This document shows, one piece after another, positions 8,370 to 17,908 of a DNA stretch of 64,000 nt (the first letter of the stretch is position 1; the number at the start of each line of letters is the position of its first letter). The stretch is from NCBI RefSeq assembly GCF_016765795.1, contig NZ_JAESVP010000007.1:62001-126000 (forward strand). Direction: 5' to 3'. The notes below the pieces were generated by a model. The model saw only the letters and a program-made list of their open reading frames with translations, did no database searches and was not told the DNA's origin. Source of the DNA: Fuscibacter oryzae. GTDB taxonomy: Bacteria > Pseudomonadota > Alphaproteobacteria > Rhodobacterales > Rhodobacteraceae. A program made the translations under genes and the position numbers.

Positions 8370-9506
8370 TTACTCCGCCGCCACCCGCGCGCCGCCATAT
8401 TGCCAATAGGCGGCACAAGCCCCCTCGGATGACACCATCAGCGCGCCCAAAGGCATTTCCGGCGTGCAGCCCTTGCCGAACTGCGGGCATCCCGTTGGCT
8501 TCAGCTTGCCCATCATCACCGACCCGCAGGCGCAGCCTTCGATTTCCGGCACATTACGACGGCCCGTGGCATAGCCGATGCCGAATTTCTCTTCGGCGTC
8601 AAAGGCCTGATACTTCGGCCTGATCCGCAGCCCGCTGGCGTCGATCTCGCCCAAGCCCCGCCATTCGAAGCTGGGGCGGCGTTCATACACATCGGCAATC
8701 GCGGCGATGCTGACCGGGTTGCCATGCTCGGGCACCACGCGGGCATATTGGTTTTCCACCTCGGCCCGGCCCTCGGCAATTTGCGTCACCAGCATCAACA
8801 CCGATTGCAGCAGGTCGGTCGGTTCGAACCCCGCCACGACCAAGGGTTTGCCATAGTCGCGGGCAATGAAATCATAGGGATGCACGCCGATCACCATCGA
8901 GACATGGCCGGGCCCTATAAAGCCGTCCAGCACCATGTCAGGGTCATCCAGCAGCGCCTTGATCGGCTCGGGCACCGTGATGTGGTTGCAAAAGACGCTG
9001 AAGTTCGTCAACCCCTCACGCGCCGCTTGCTGGATGGAAAGGGCGGTCGAAGGCGTGGTGGTCTCAAACCCCAGACCGAAGAACACCACCTCGCGGCCCG
9101 GATTGCGCCGCGCCAGTTCCAGGGCATCCAAGGGCGAATAGACCATGCGGATGTCGGCCCCATCGGCCTTGGCCTGCATCAGGGATTTGCGGTGCCCCGG
9201 CACCCGCATCGCATCGCCAAAGGTGGTAAAGATCACGCCCGGACGCTCGGCGATTTCGACGCATTCATCGACCCGCGCCATCGGCAGCACGCAGACCGGG
9301 CAGCCGGGGCCGTGGATGAATTCGATGCCTTCGTGGATCAGCTTGTCGAGGCCATAGCGAAAGATCGAATGGGTGTGGCCGCCGCAAATCTCCATCAGGT
9401 GCAGGGGCTTGGCCTTGGTGGCGCCAATGGCATCGACCTTGGCGGCAATCGCCGTCAGCAGGGCGCGGGCCGCGACCGGATCGCGGAATTCGGAGGCGAA
9501 CTTCAT
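8370..9506 (-). CDS. hypD: HypD, iron-sulfur scaffold for Fe(CN)2CO assembly
   Basis: A 378-residue HypD, on which the Fe(CN)2CO unit of NiFe hydrogenase is built together with HypC. Conserved motifs are present: EICGGHTHSIFRYG near residue 40, HGPGCPVCVLP near 66 with the essential Cys pair, GFETTTPSTA near 148, and the C-terminal Fe-S cluster region EGCACGSVMMGKLKPTGCPQF with further cysteines. The start codon overlaps the hypC stop (ATGA), so the two are translationally coupled. Confidence 0.97.
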   Translation of the reverse strand: MKFASEFRDPVAARALLTAIAAKVDAIGATKAKPLHLMEICGGHTHSIFRYGLDKLIHEGIEFIHGPGCPVCVLPMARVDECVEIAERPGVIFTTFGDAMRVPGHRKSLMQAKADGADIRMVYSPLDALELARRNPGREVVFFGLGFETTTPSTALSIQQAAREGLTNFSVFCNHITVPEPIKALLDDPDMVLDGFIGPGHVSMVIGVHPYDFIARDYGKPLVVAGFEPTDLLQSVLMLVTQIAEGRAEVENQYARVVPEHGNPVSIAAIADVYERRPSFEWRGLGEIDASGLRIRPKYQAFDAEEKFGIGYATGRRNVPEIEGCACGSVMMGKLKPTGCPQFGKGCTPEMPLGALMVSSEGACAAYWQYGGARVAAE

Positions 9507-9784
9507 GCCAAAGCCTCTTGTGACAAAGCCATTTGTTCCAGCGTCTCCTGTGCCTCGCCCAGATCGCGCAGCGCCTCCAGCGTCTTCGCCGCCTCGTCCT
9601 CATCAATCAGGCTCATGGCGAAACCGACATGGATCAGCGCCCACTGGCTGACCAGCGCGTCAAGGTCGTTGCCCGCGACGCAGGCCACGTTGACCTCGCG
9701 CCGCACGCCCGACACCTCGGCCATTGCCATCAGGCGGGCCGGGTCGGTGATGGCCGTGATCCGGCCGGGGATGCCAAGGCACAT
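9503..9784 (-). CDS. hypC: HypC, hydrogenase maturation chaperone
   Basis: A 93-residue protein beginning MCLGIPG, in which Cys2 (after removal of Met) binds the iron precursor. This start is fixed by that motif; the longer frame upstream is not real. It carries Fe(CN)2CO from HypD to the large-subunit precursor. HupF, encoded at 15386-15697, is its paralogue. It follows hupR by one base and overlaps hypD by four. Confidence 0.95.
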   Translation of the reverse strand: MCLGIPGRITAITDPARLMAMAEVSGVRREVNVACVAGNDLDALVSQWALIHVGFAMSLIDEDEAAKTLEALRDLGEAQETLEQMALSQEALA

Positions 9785-9785
9785 G

Positions 9786-11264
9786 TCAGTCTTCCTCCTC
9801 TTCCACCACGCGGCCCGAAGGGTCGGCGATGCCATAGCGTTCCAGTTTCGCCCTGAGGCCCACACGCGACAGGCCCAGTTCAGCGGCGGCGCGGCTTTTG
9901 TTCCAGCGGTGGCGCGTCAGCGTCTCGCGCAGGATGCGCATCTCGATCAGCTCTACCCGGTCTTTCAGCGTGCCGTCGGCGGTCAGCGCCACCTCGGCCA
10001 TGCGGTCGGCGCCGCCATCGCCGGGGGCGGATTGCAGGATCGCCCGGCTGATCAGTTCGGCGCCCAAGAGCGGCGAGGGCGCGAAGATCAGCATTCGCGT
10101 CACCTCGTTGATCAGTTCCCGCAGATTGCCGGGCCAGTCGTAATTCTCAAGGAATTCAAGGGCGGCGGGGGCAAAGCCATGCGCCGCCTTGCCGTGCTGG
10201 GCGGCCAGGTCCATCAGGAAATGCTGCGCCAATATCGCCACATCGCCCCGCCGCGCCCGAAGCGGGGGCAGGTGCAGTTCAGCCACCGCCAGCGCATAGT
10301 AAAGGTCGGGCCGGAACGCCCCATCGGCCACCCGTCGCGCCACGTCCAGGCCAGACCCGGCAATCAGCCGCAGGTTGGTGGTCAGCACCTCTTGCCCGCC
10401 AAGGGGGGTAAAGGTGCCCTCCTCGACCAGCCGCCACAGCGCCAGTTGCAGGGCGGGGCTGGCATGTTCAACCCCGGCCAGAAACAGCGTGCCCCGGTCG
10501 GCCTTTTGTGCCAGCCCGATCTTGTTCACGCCCCCCGGCAGCACGCCGCGTTTCGCGCCGAACAGTTCCACCATCGCCAGATCCTCTGGCATGCCCGCTA
10601 GATTGATGGCGTGAAACGGCCGGTCCGACCGCAGGCTGCCAAGGTGCATCGCGCGCGCGAGCCGCGCCTTGCCGGTGCCGGGTTCACCCGCCAAGAGGAC
10701 CGGCACGTCGAAACTGGCATAGTGCCGCGCCGCCTCGACCAGTGCATTCATCGGGCTTTGGGGCGAGCGCAGGATGGTTTCAAACCCCATCCCCTCGCGC
10801 AGCGCCGTACGTTTCTTCTCCAGCTTGGTTTGCGCCGTTGCGGCAAGGAAGCGCATTTCCAGCGCCATCCGTTCGTTTTCCCGCGCCAGCGAAAACAGCC
10901 GCGCCCCATTCCGCGCCGCCATCAGCAACTGGTCGGGGTGCCAAGGCTTGGTCAGAAACTGGTGAATTCCCGCCTCGTTGATCGCCTGCGCCATCGCGCC
11001 GGGGTCGGTATAGCCGGTGATGATGATGCGCACCGCATCCGGCCAGCGTTCGCGCAACTCGGTCAGGAACTCCACCCCAGTGCGTCCCGGCATCCGCTGA
11101 TCGCAGATCACCACCTGCACCCACTCCTCGGCCATCAGGCCAAGGGCGGCCTCGGCATCACCCGCCGTCAGACAGTCGAATTCATCCTCCAACGCCATCC
11201 GCATGGCGGAGAGCGAGTGGGGCTCGTCATCGACCAGAAGGACGGTGGGGCGGGGCGTCGTCAT
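9786..11264 (-). CDS. hupR: HupR, NtrC-family response regulator of the hydrogenase operon
   Basis: A 492-residue three-domain regulator. The receiver domain (residues 1-120) has Asp12/13, the phosphoacceptor Asp55 (VICDQRMPG), Thr83 and Lys106. The AAA+ domain has Walker A GEPGTGKA near 193. The C-terminal Fis-type helix-turn-helix lies around [24 protein letters not shown]. The sigma-54 contact motif GAFTGA is replaced by GVLPGG near 240-245, and Walker B reads GTLFLAGVE instead of the usual Asp-Glu form. This agrees with the known R. capsulatus HupR, which works with sigma-70 and is active unphosphorylated. It is the partner of HupT. The start overlaps the hypB stop (ATGA). Confidence 0.94.
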   Translation of the reverse strand: MTTPRPTVLLVDDEPHSLSAMRMALEDEFDCLTAGDAEAALGLMAEEWVQVVICDQRMPGRTGVEFLTELRERWPDAVRIIITGYTDPGAMAQAINEAGIHQFLTKPWHPDQLLMAARNGARLFSLARENERMALEMRFLAATAQTKLEKKRTALREGMGFETILRSPQSPMNALVEAARHYASFDVPVLLAGEPGTGKARLARAMHLGSLRSDRPFHAINLAGMPEDLAMVELFGAKRGVLPGGVNKIGLAQKADRGTLFLAGVEHASPALQLALWRLVEEGTFTPLGGQEVLTTNLRLIAGSGLDVARRVADGAFRPDLYYALAVAELHLPPLRARRGDVAILAQHFLMDLAAQHGKAAHGFAPAALEFLENYDWPGNLRELINEVTRMLIFAPSPLLGAELISRAILQSAPGDGGADRMAEVALTADGTLKDRVELIEMRILRETLTRHRWNKSRAAAELGLSRVGLRAKLERYGIADPSGRVVEEEED

Positions 11265-12133
11265 GCCGCCTTTTCCTCCAGCCGCGATTTCAGCCAGTGC
11301 AGCCATTCGGCCATGCCTTCGCCCGTGCGGGCCGAAACGCGCAAGATTTCGATGGCGGGATTGACCCGGCGCAGGTTCGCCTCATAGGCCGCAATGTCGG
11401 CATCGGTATGGGGGGCAAGGTCGATCTTGTTCAGGATCGCCAGTTTCGCGGCAGTGAACATATCGGGGTATTTCAGGGGCTTGTCCTCGCCCTCGGTCAC
11501 AGAAAGGATCGCCACCTTGGCATCCTCGCCCAGATCAAAGGCGGCGGGGCAGACAAGGTTTCCGACGTTTTCGATGAAGAGGTAACTTGCGGTCCGGGGC
11601 CGCAACTCGTCAATCGCATGACCGACCATCTGGGCATCAAGGTGGCAGCCCTTGCCGGTGTTGATCTGCATCGCCCGTGCCCCGGTGGCGCGGATACGGT
11701 CGGCATCGACCGATGTCTGCTGATCGCCCTCGATCACCGCCAAGGGGGCATCGCCAAGGGCCTGAATGGTCTTGCACAAAAGCGTCGTCTTGCCCGATCC
11801 GGGCGAGGACACAAGGTTCAGCGCCAGCACCCCCAGCGCGTTCAGCACCCGCCGGTTGGACTGGGCCAGCGCGTCGTTCTTGGCCAGGATCGAGGTTTCC
11901 ACCTCGATCAACCGCGCCTGCGACATGCCGGGCACCGACACCCCCGCAGGCCCCTCGCCATAGTGGCGGTGGTCGTGGGGGTGATCGTCCAGCACATGGT
12001 GGTGGGCGGTCTCGCCGTGGGGGTGGTGCCCATGGTCGTGGTGGTGATCGAGGCCAAGGGCATGGGCCTCATCATGGGTCATCTTGCGGCCATCGGCCGT
12101 TACCACATCATTGCATCCGCAAACCGTGCACAT
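11261..12133 (-). CDS. hypB: HypB, nickel-inserting GTPase with His-rich nickel-storage region
   Basis: A 290-residue GTPase that, with HypA, delivers nickel to the hydrogenase large subunit. It starts MCTVCGC; a very His-rich segment follows (about residues 28-58, including HHHDHGHH), typical of HypB forms that store nickel. The GTPase part has P-loop SSPGSGKTT near 112, the metal-site GKGCHLD near 164 and the NKID specificity motif near 237. The start overlaps the hypA stop by one base (TGATG). Confidence 0.96.
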   Translation of the reverse strand: MCTVCGCNDVVTADGRKMTHDEAHALGLDHHHDHGHHPHGETAHHHVLDDHPHDHRHYGEGPAGVSVPGMSQARLIEVETSILAKNDALAQSNRRVLNALGVLALNLVSSPGSGKTTLLCKTIQALGDAPLAVIEGDQQTSVDADRIRATGARAMQINTGKGCHLDAQMVGHAIDELRPRTASYLFIENVGNLVCPAAFDLGEDAKVAILSVTEGEDKPLKYPDMFTAAKLAILNKIDLAPHTDADIAAYEANLRRVNPAIEILRVSARTGEGMAEWLHWLKSRLEEKAA

Positions 12134-12474
12134 CACAGCACCTCCATGTCGCGTATCCGCATTTCGTCGCCCCCCTCGGGCAACAGCCGTCCGCCGCCAC
12201 AAAGGGGGCAGGGGGCCAGCCGGTCGTCAATCTCGACGGGCTTGAGGCAATCGTAGCACATCGCGCGGCCCGGCAGGTCGATCATTTCCAGCCGCGCACC
12301 TTGGGCCGGGCTGCCGCGCATCACCACGTCGAAGGCGAATTCGAGGGCGGGTTTCTCGACCCCGGCAAAACTCCCGATCTCCAGCCGCAGCACGGTGACG
12401 CGGGTGAAACCGTGGCTGCGGGCTTGGTCGAGGACGATGCTGCGGATGCCTTCGGCAAGGCTCATCTCATGCAT
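12133..12474 (-). CDS. hypA: HypA, hydrogenase nickel-incorporation protein
   Basis: A 113-residue protein beginning [10 protein letters not shown]; His2 and neighbours form the nickel site. The structural zinc site is made by CYDC near 73 and CPLC near 89. It supplies nickel with HypB. It overlaps the end of hupK by 8 bases. Confidence 0.96.
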   Translation of the reverse strand: MHEMSLAEGIRSIVLDQARSHGFTRVTVLRLEIGSFAGVEKPALEFAFDVVMRGSPAQGARLEMIDLPGRAMCYDCLKPVEIDDRLAPCPLCGGGRLLPEGGDEMRIRDMEVL

Positions 12475-13333
12475 GGCGGACCTCCCTCAGCGTGACCGGC
12501 TCGCAGGGATCGTGCAGCGCGATGACAAGGGGCGCAAGGGCGGGCGGCGAGCCCATCAGCGAGTGGTGCAGCATGCCGCCCGGGGCCAGCAGGTGGTCGG
12601 TTGGCGTGCGGCGGGTGATGGTGGTGACAAGGCCGCCTGCGTGGGTCAGCCGCAGGGCATAGGTGCCACGGGCGGCGGGGGCAAGGGCGGTGCCGTTTGC
12701 CACGGTGACGGCGGGCAGGTCGCCCCGCAGGCAGGCCTCGGCATCGACCAGCCGCACCATCAGCCGCCACAGGGGGCTGCGACCGCGTTCGGATTCGAGC
12801 GCCGTCAGCAAGGGGTGACCCGCACGGCGGGCCGCGAGAGAGGTGTCATAGGGGCCATCGGCCAGCGGGTCATTGGGCGCGGGCAGGGCAGGTGCGCTGG
12901 CCATACGGCCCGGAAAGGCACGGCTGACCGCTTGGGCGAGGGGCGAGACACCCGCGCCCGAGGCTAGCCACAGGTTCAGGTCGGGCAGGTTGCGGGGCAG
13001 GCCGCCCATGCCGAACAGGGCCTGCGCGATAGCGGATTGCGGCGGGCGGGCAGGGGCAAGGCCCAGAAGGGGCGGCAAGGTGACGAACAGGGCGGCCAGA
13101 TGATCGCGCAGCACCTCTGCCGCCAGATCGGCGGTGGTGGTTTCGGGCGGCAGGCCAAGGGCGGCGCGGGCGGCGGCCCCCTGCGCCATGCGGCACAGGT
13201 TGAACAGGCGCGGCAGCAGGGCGGCGACCTCCCGCACCGGCTTGCCCACGACCAGCCCGGCCAAAGGCAGGGCCGGGGCGCGGGTGATCTGCATCGCGCC
13301 GGGGGATAGCCGGATTTCCGTGCCGCTTGCCAT
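12467..13333 (-). CDS. hupK: HupK, hydrogenase expression/maturation protein
   Basis: A 288-residue protein in the hupK position. It is a distant, reduced relative of hydrogenase large subunits. The segment [18 protein letters not shown] near residue 43 occupies the place of the large subunit's N-terminal nickel-binding motif but lacks the CxxC pair, so it is not an enzyme. HupK is thought to act as a scaffold during cofactor assembly under microaerobic conditions. It follows hupJ by three bases. Confidence 0.88.
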   Translation of the reverse strand: MASGTEIRLSPGAMQITRAPALPLAGLVVGKPVREVAALLPRLFNLCRMAQGAAARAALGLPPETTTADLAAEVLRDHLAALFVTLPPLLGLAPARPPQSAIAQALFGMGGLPRNLPDLNLWLASGAGVSPLAQAVSRAFPGRMASAPALPAPNDPLADGPYDTSLAARRAGHPLLTALESERGRSPLWRLMVRLVDAEACLRGDLPAVTVANGTALAPAARGTYALRLTHAGGLVTTITRRTPTDHLLAPGGMLHHSLMGSPPALAPLVIALHDPCEPVTLREVRHA

Positions 13334-13336
13334 GGG

Positions 13337-14122
13337 TCAGCCGCCCATGCCGCCGGTGATCAGCTTGCGCCGGTTGGGGGTAAGGTCGGGGATGGGTGGT
13401 TCCTCGGGCGCTTCCTCTGGCGGCGTCAACTCCGCCTCGCGCGCCGCACGAATCTCGGCGGCACGGTCGGTTTCGCCCTTGTTCTCGGCCTTCCACAGCT
13501 CGACCATCACCGCGCTTGCCACCTGCACCGCCTGCAACTGGCTGGTGAAATCGGCCATGGGTGAGAAAAGGGAACAGGCAAGGTAAGGCCCTGTCAACTC
13601 GCGCGAATTGTGCAGAAATTCATAGTCACCCGAGGGGAAGGCGATGGTTTCCTTGGCGGTCGCCGCCAAAGCAGGGCGGGTTTCGGGCGGCAGGAACACA
13701 AGGTTCATGAACCACGGTGCGACCAGCACACCCAGAAACCCGCCCTCATGCGGCTGAAACCCCACCGCCTCGACATGCAGGGCGTGGTTTACCATCGGCA
13801 CGTCGCGCATCTTGGCATTGAAAACCTCGCGAAAGTCGGCCTCCAGCGCGCCGACCCGGCGGGCCATTTCGGCGCGCACAAAGGCATCGGCTGCGCCGGG
13901 GTCTTCGCGCACCAGAAACTGGGCCTTGGGGGCGGAACAGCCGGGGCAGGTCCAGTCAGCGGGCAGGTCAAGAAAGGCGGTGCCGGGCAGCACCTGCCGC
14001 GTGTCGTCGCCTTCGGCCGGGTCATAGGGTGTCCAGCAGATCTTGCATTCCATGATCGCGCGGGCGCTGATCTTGTCGCTGGCGCCCAGATAGCTGCCTT
14101 CGAAACCGGTTGGGGCATTCAT
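13337..14122 (-). CDS. hupJ: HupJ, rubredoxin-HybE fusion hydrogenase assembly protein
   Basis: A 261-residue protein. Residues about 22-72 are a rubredoxin domain with CKIC and CPGC iron ligands; residues about 80-225 are a HybE/HupJ-type chaperone domain. In many organisms these are two genes (hupI and hupJ); the fusion matches R. capsulatus. HupI-type rubredoxins help small-subunit maturation in air, and HybE-like chaperones hold the Tat precursor. The C-terminal tail is Pro/Glu-rich. It overlaps hupH by four bases. Confidence 0.92.
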   Translation of the reverse strand: MNAPTGFEGSYLGASDKISARAIMECKICWTPYDPAEGDDTRQVLPGTAFLDLPADWTCPGCSAPKAQFLVREDPGAADAFVRAEMARRVGALEADFREVFNAKMRDVPMVNHALHVEAVGFQPHEGGFLGVLVAPWFMNLVFLPPETRPALAATAKETIAFPSGDYEFLHNSRELTGPYLACSLFSPMADFTSQLQAVQVASAVMVELWKAENKGETDRAAEIRAAREAELTPPEEAPEEPPIPDLTPNRRKLITGGMGG

Positions 14123-14940
14123 GCGATGGCCCTCACCACTTCGCGCAGACGTTTCGCGCTGTCTTCAAGGTCTTCGGCGGCGGCGAGGGCGACCTCTGGC
14201 ATGTCGGTCACCTCGAAGGTGTCCAAAATCAACTGGTCGGTCGAGTTGTAGAATTGCACCCGCCAGACATGCGGCAAGGCGAGTGCGGTGATCCGGCAAT
14301 TGCCGTAGCCGCGCGACAGGATGGTGACCGCGCCTTCACCCAAAGCCTCGGCCAGCCAGTCAAGGTCTTCGGGGGTGTGGGGCAACAGGGTCAGGTTGAT
14401 GACATGAGGGGCCATGCCCGGCCCCCAAGAGGCCGATTTGTCCACCAGTTCGGCCAGCAGGGCGGGGGCATTGACCACGCCGGGGTTGCGCTGGGCCAAG
14501 GCCCCAAGTGCGGGGCGGTGAGGCAGGTGGGCGCGGGCCACGGCAAGGGCGGGCACCGGGCCCACCTCGATCCGGTCCACGCCCGCGCCTGCCAGCATCC
14601 AGACGCCCGCAAAGACGCTTTCCTGCACCGCAATGGCCGGAATGCCGCGCAGCTTCATCGACACCTCGCCTTGCCCCATTGCATCGGCCAGAACGGCGCG
14701 GGCAGCGGGCGTTAGGGAGGCAAGGTCGAATTCCGCCCCCGCGCCCGTCGCAGCATCGGCCATCGCCAGCAGCATCGCCAGCGCGGGTTCGGCAAGGCTG
14801 GGGTCATCCACCTCGGGCAGGTGGGGGGAATAGGTGTTCATGCCCGAAGGCAGCGGGGTATAAGTCAGCTCCTCATCCCCCTCGTCGGGTTGAGAGCCGG
14901 GGCCAAAGCCGGTGGGGGGCATCATGAAGGGCGAGACCAT
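14119..14940 (-). CDS. hupH: HupH, hydrogenase maturation protein (HyaF family)
   Basis: A 273-residue HupH/HyaF protein. Typical segments are [24 protein letters not shown] near 96-119, [25 protein letters not shown] near 215-239 and the closing [29 protein letters not shown]. It is required for full hydrogenase activity and is thought to protect or help the small subunit; the exact step is not established. It lies seven bases after hupG. Confidence 0.92.
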   Translation of the reverse strand: MVSPFMMPPTGFGPGSQPDEGDEELTYTPLPSGMNTYSPHLPEVDDPSLAEPALAMLLAMADAATGAGAEFDLASLTPAARAVLADAMGQGEVSMKLRGIPAIAVQESVFAGVWMLAGAGVDRIEVGPVPALAVARAHLPHRPALGALAQRNPGVVNAPALLAELVDKSASWGPGMAPHVINLTLLPHTPEDLDWLAEALGEGAVTILSRGYGNCRITALALPHVWRVQFYNSTDQLILDTFEVTDMPEVALAAAEDLEDSAKRLREVVRAIA

Positions 14941-14947
14941 GGGAACC

Positions 14948-15382
14948 TCAGGCGGCGGGAGTTTCGAGGGGGCGTTGCAGGATCAGCGTGGTGCGCGACA
15001 GGTAATCGCCCCAGTCGCGCACCTTTTCGATAGAGCCAAGGAACTGGCCGTCGCGGTAAAACAGAAAGCCGGGGGTTTTCAGCGCGCGGGTTTCCTCGCG
15101 CAACTCCGCCTCGATCGCGTCATCGACCACGGCACAGTCAAAGGCGTGCTGAAAGGCGATGCGCAGTTCCGGCAGGATCACGGCGGCATCGGCGGTTTCA
15201 AGGTTGCGCCGGGCATCGCCGGGAATGAACAGGCAATGCGCGCCGGGGCGGGTGGTGAATTCGGCCACATCGTGGCGGCTGTGCAGGCGCGGCCAGCCGA
15301 ATTCGGTTTCCAGCCGGGCGATCAGCGGGTGAATGCCGGCGGCGGGCGGCAGGTCGTGATGGTCATGGGCATGGTCGTGCAT
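14948..15382 (-). CDS. hupG: HupG, thioredoxin-like hydrogenase chaperone (HyaE family)
   Basis: A 144-residue protein with a His/Asp-rich N-terminus (HDHAHDHHD) and a thioredoxin-like fold without the catalytic CxxC (KTPGFLFYRDGQFLG near 111). HyaE-type chaperones bind the Tat precursor of the small subunit. The His-rich start could bind nickel, but that is only a guess. It is placed between hupF and hupH with gaps of 3 and 7 bases. Confidence 0.9.
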   Translation of the reverse strand: MHDHAHDHHDLPPAAGIHPLIARLETEFGWPRLHSRHDVAEFTTRPGAHCLFIPGDARRNLETADAAVILPELRIAFQHAFDCAVVDDAIEAELREETRALKTPGFLFYRDGQFLGSIEKVRDWGDYLSRTTLILQRPLETPAA

Positions 15383-15385
15383 CGG

Positions 15386-15697
15386 TCAACCCGTGGTTTG
15401 GCCCGCGTTGAGCGCGGCCTGAAGGTGGGGGGGAAGGGCGGGTGTGCGGGTTTCCAGATCGGCAAAGGCAGTGCCCAGATCGCCGCCCTGCATCAGGGCG
15501 CGCAGGCCCGTGAGTGCCGCGCGGATTTTAAGCGCCTCCTCCTCGGCCAGCACTTCGCGGGCGGTGCCAAGAAAGACCAGCAGCCAGTCGCCGGGCTTTG
15601 CATCGGGGGTCAGTGACAGGTCGATCAACTGGCCCTCCTCGGTGGTGCCGGCGATGCCGGTCAGGCTGGCCAGCCGCATCGGGTCGCCCACGCACAT
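15386..15697 (-). CDS. hupF: HupF, HypC-family chaperone
   Basis: A 103-residue HypC paralogue beginning MCVGDPMRL, with the N-terminal Cys conserved and a C-terminal extension relative to HypC. HupF-type proteins act with the large subunit and help maturation in the presence of oxygen. The start shares one base with the hupD stop. Confidence 0.92.
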   Translation of the reverse strand: MCVGDPMRLASLTGIAGTTEEGQLIDLSLTPDAKPGDWLLVFLGTAREVLAEEEALKIRAALTGLRALMQGGDLGTAFADLETRTPALPPHLQAALNAGQTTG

Positions 15698-16308
15698 CAG
15701 CGGGCACCCGGAAAGAAACGGTCATCGCCGGTGCGGCAGGCATCCTGTGCCGCCGGGCGACCGGATTCGTAGGCGTCGCGGCGAATGGCGCTGTCGGCAA
15801 GGTCGGGCGAAGGGGTGGTGCCTGAGGTGGCGGTGATGCCCCAGCGGGCGAGGATGCCTTGGGCCATCTCCAGCGCCGGGGCGATCTGTGCCGCAACGGC
15901 GGGGCGTAACCCACCGCCGTAATCCTCCAGCTCAACCGGCTGACAGCCGATCAGCGCCATCTGCGGTGGGCAGCGGCCCAAAAGGCGGGCGGTGGCGATG
16001 ACATCCTGAAAGCCGGTCTGGTGCAGGCTCATCTTCTTTGCCCCCATGAAGGCGGGAACCTCATCACCTTCGATCAGGCGCAGGGTGCCGGGCGGCAGGC
16101 CATAGTCGATGGCGTCAAACACCAGCAGGGCCTGCGCCTCTTCCAGAAACGGCAGCAGATAGAGGCCCTGCGTGCCGCCATCGAGCAGCTTGACGCCTTC
16201 GGGCAGGGCGAACCGCTCGGCCATCTCCTCGACACAGCGCACACCGAACCCTTCGTCGGCCCACAGCACATTGCCGATGCCAAGGATCAGCACCTGCATC
16301 ATATCCAT
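15697..16308 (-). CDS. hupD: HupD, hydrogenase maturation endopeptidase
   Basis: A 203-residue protease that removes the C-terminal tail of the HupL precursor after nickel insertion. The nickel-sensing residues are in [15 protein letters not shown] (Glu19), VFDAIDYG (Asp) and MSLHQTGF (His). Its substrate HupL has a 15-residue tail after the DPCLACSTH motif. It is the first gene after a terminator that follows hupC. Confidence 0.94.
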   Translation of the reverse strand: MDMMQVLILGIGNVLWADEGFGVRCVEEMAERFALPEGVKLLDGGTQGLYLLPFLEEAQALLVFDAIDYGLPPGTLRLIEGDEVPAFMGAKKMSLHQTGFQDVIATARLLGRCPPQMALIGCQPVELEDYGGGLRPAVAAQIAPALEMAQGILARWGITATSGTTPSPDLADSAIRRDAYESGRPAAQDACRTGDDRFFPGAR

Positions 16309-16569
16309 CCCCCCTGACTGGTCGCGGGCTTTCCGGCCTGCGTTGGAAGTGAGAGTAGTCTTTCCGATCCCCCCACACTGCCAGAATTTTCACGCGGGTG
16401 ATTTTTCGGGCAAGATGCTGAAAAAGCCACGGAATCCTGTGGTATGCAATCAGCTTTGCGGGGTGGAGGTGGAAAGGGTGTTTCCAGTTTTCTGGATCGC
16501 CCGGCTTCCACCCTTCCAATGAAAAAGGGCGGACCCGAAGGTCCGCCCTGTCTTGCGCTGGGCGCGGTT
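16309..16569 (-). other. Gap between hupC and hupD
   Basis: This 261-base stretch interrupts an otherwise tightly packed operon. The part nearest hupC holds the terminator at 16522-16548. The remaining roughly 210 bases upstream of hupD hold no convincing reading frame and could contain a second promoter for hupDFGHJK-hyp; I see no strong -35/-10 pair. Confidence 0.5.
16522..16548 (-). terminator. Intrinsic terminator after hupC
   Basis: A 9-bp perfect stem GGGCGGACC/GGTCCGCCC with a CGAA (TTCG on the - strand) loop followed by TTTTT on the - strand, 22 bases after the hupC stop. It is expected to end most hupSLEC transcripts before the maturation genes. Confidence 0.85.
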
Positions 16570-17322
16570 TCAATCCGTCCGGTCGTCGCGGAACGAACGA
16601 TGGCCCGAGATCATGGTAGAGACCATGGTCTGACGGGACATGATATCCTCTCGGATCGCGGCATAGATATGCACGATCATGAAGACCACGATCGACCACA
16701 TGCCCAAGTGGTGCAGCGTGTGCAGCCGCTGGCTGTTCTGCACCAACCCCAGCAGCCAGCCAAACGCCAGATCGGGCAGGCTGCCTTTTTGCGCGCCCTC
16801 GGCATAAAGCGCCCAGCCGGTGACCAGCATGAAGGTGATGCCGATGGTCATGAAGAAGAACATCGCCATCTGCGCCAAGGGGTTATGGCCGACATACTTC
16901 TTTGGCTCGGGTTCCAGAAACAGATACCAGCGCAACTCGAAAAACACCTCCGACCACCAGTGGCGGCTGAAGATCGGCAGCCAGAACATCTGCCGCGCAT
17001 GGCTGTTGCCGACAAAGGCCCAGTAGATGCGACCAAAGAAGGCGACCGTCATCACCTGCGCCGCTGCGAAATGGGCAAAGCGGATATAGCCAAAGACGAA
17101 CTGGCTGACCGGCTCGGCGATCTGCATCGAGGGCGGGGGAGAGCCGATGAAATAGCCGGTCACGATCAGGATGACGATGGCCAGCGCGTTGATCCAGTGC
17201 CACAGCCGCACCGGCGCCTCATAGACGTAGATCGAGGACTGCTTGCGCAAGGATCGCAGGTCATGCGCCGTGGCATCGCCTGTGGGCGCTGGGACCGGGT
17301 CGGGGGCGGGAAGATCGGTCAT
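16570..17322 (-). CDS. hupC: HupC, b-type cytochrome subunit of uptake hydrogenase
   Basis: A 250-residue membrane protein with four predicted helices and the heme-ligand histidines of the Ni/Fe-hydrogenase cytochrome b family (RLWHWINA near residue 41, FAHFAAAQVM near 83, and the late HHLGMWSIVVFMIVHIYAA). It anchors HupSL and passes electrons from H2 to the quinone pool. It starts four bases after hupE, the permease gene inserted between hupL and hupC. Confidence 0.95.
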   Translation of the reverse strand: MTDLPAPDPVPAPTGDATAHDLRSLRKQSSIYVYEAPVRLWHWINALAIVILIVTGYFIGSPPPSMQIAEPVSQFVFGYIRFAHFAAAQVMTVAFFGRIYWAFVGNSHARQMFWLPIFSRHWWSEVFFELRWYLFLEPEPKKYVGHNPLAQMAMFFFMTIGITFMLVTGWALYAEGAQKGSLPDLAFGWLLGLVQNSQRLHTLHHLGMWSIVVFMIVHIYAAIREDIMSRQTMVSTMISGHRSFRDDRTD

Positions 17323-17326
17323 CGCC

Positions 17327-17896
17327 TTACCCCGCCATCATCCACAGGCCTGCGCCCGTGATGCCCAGACCAATCGCGCGCTGGGCAAGGCCACCAGTCG
17401 CGATGCTGCGCGCGATTGCGATGCCCGACAGATGCAGTGCGGCGGTCGCGGACAAAAAACCCACCAGATAGGGCAGGGCGTTGCCCGTGGCCTCGGTCGC
17501 ATGGGCATGGCCATGGCACATCGCAAACAGCGCAATCGCCGCCAGCGACGCGCCCGTCATCCCGGCGGGCTGGCCGCGACGCGCAAGAAGGGTCAGCAGA
17601 CCGAACACCGCGACCGAAGCGGTGATCCACATTTCCACCATGGGCAAGGCGATGCCCGCCCATGACAGGCCCGCGCCAAGGGCCATCGCCGCCATGAAAC
17701 TGGCCGCCCCCGCCCAGACATGGCGGGGCAACACAAAGCCCGACCACAGGCCCACGGCCAGCATGGCCAGCAAGTGATCGGCCCCGGTCACCGGATGCGC
17801 CAGCCCCGCCATCAGGCCCGAAGCGCCGTGGCCCGGATGCGCCATTGCCGGGGCGGCCAGCAGCACCAAAGCCGCCGAAAGTGCAAGTTTCTTCAT
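17327..17896 (-). CDS. hupE: HupE/UreJ-family nickel permease
   Basis: A 189-residue membrane protein with an N-terminal signal-like segment (cut predicted near AMA-HPGHG) and about six membrane helices. The family motifs HPVTGADHLLAM near residue 34 and FAMCHGHAHATE near 123 are intact. HupE proteins facilitate nickel (or cobalt) entry; here the hydrogenase context implies nickel. The position is unusual: it lies between hupL and hupC, whereas R. capsulatus has no hupE there and rhizobia place it after hupD. Confidence 0.9.
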   Translation of the reverse strand: MKKLALSAALVLLAAPAMAHPGHGASGLMAGLAHPVTGADHLLAMLAVGLWSGFVLPRHVWAGAASFMAAMALGAGLSWAGIALPMVEMWITASVAVFGLLTLLARRGQPAGMTGASLAAIALFAMCHGHAHATEATGNALPYLVGFLSATAALHLSGIAIARSIATGGLAQRAIGLGITGAGLWMMAG

Positions 17897-17908
17897 CGCG
17901 TCCTCCTC

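Noticed and set aside
8815-8840. GGTTCGAACC resembling a tRNA T-arm
   Set aside because: It is inside hypD on the coding strand's complement and no cloverleaf can be drawn around it.
8724-10601. 625-codon + strand frame opposite hypD, hypC and hupR
   Set aside because: An antisense shadow of three well-defined genes.
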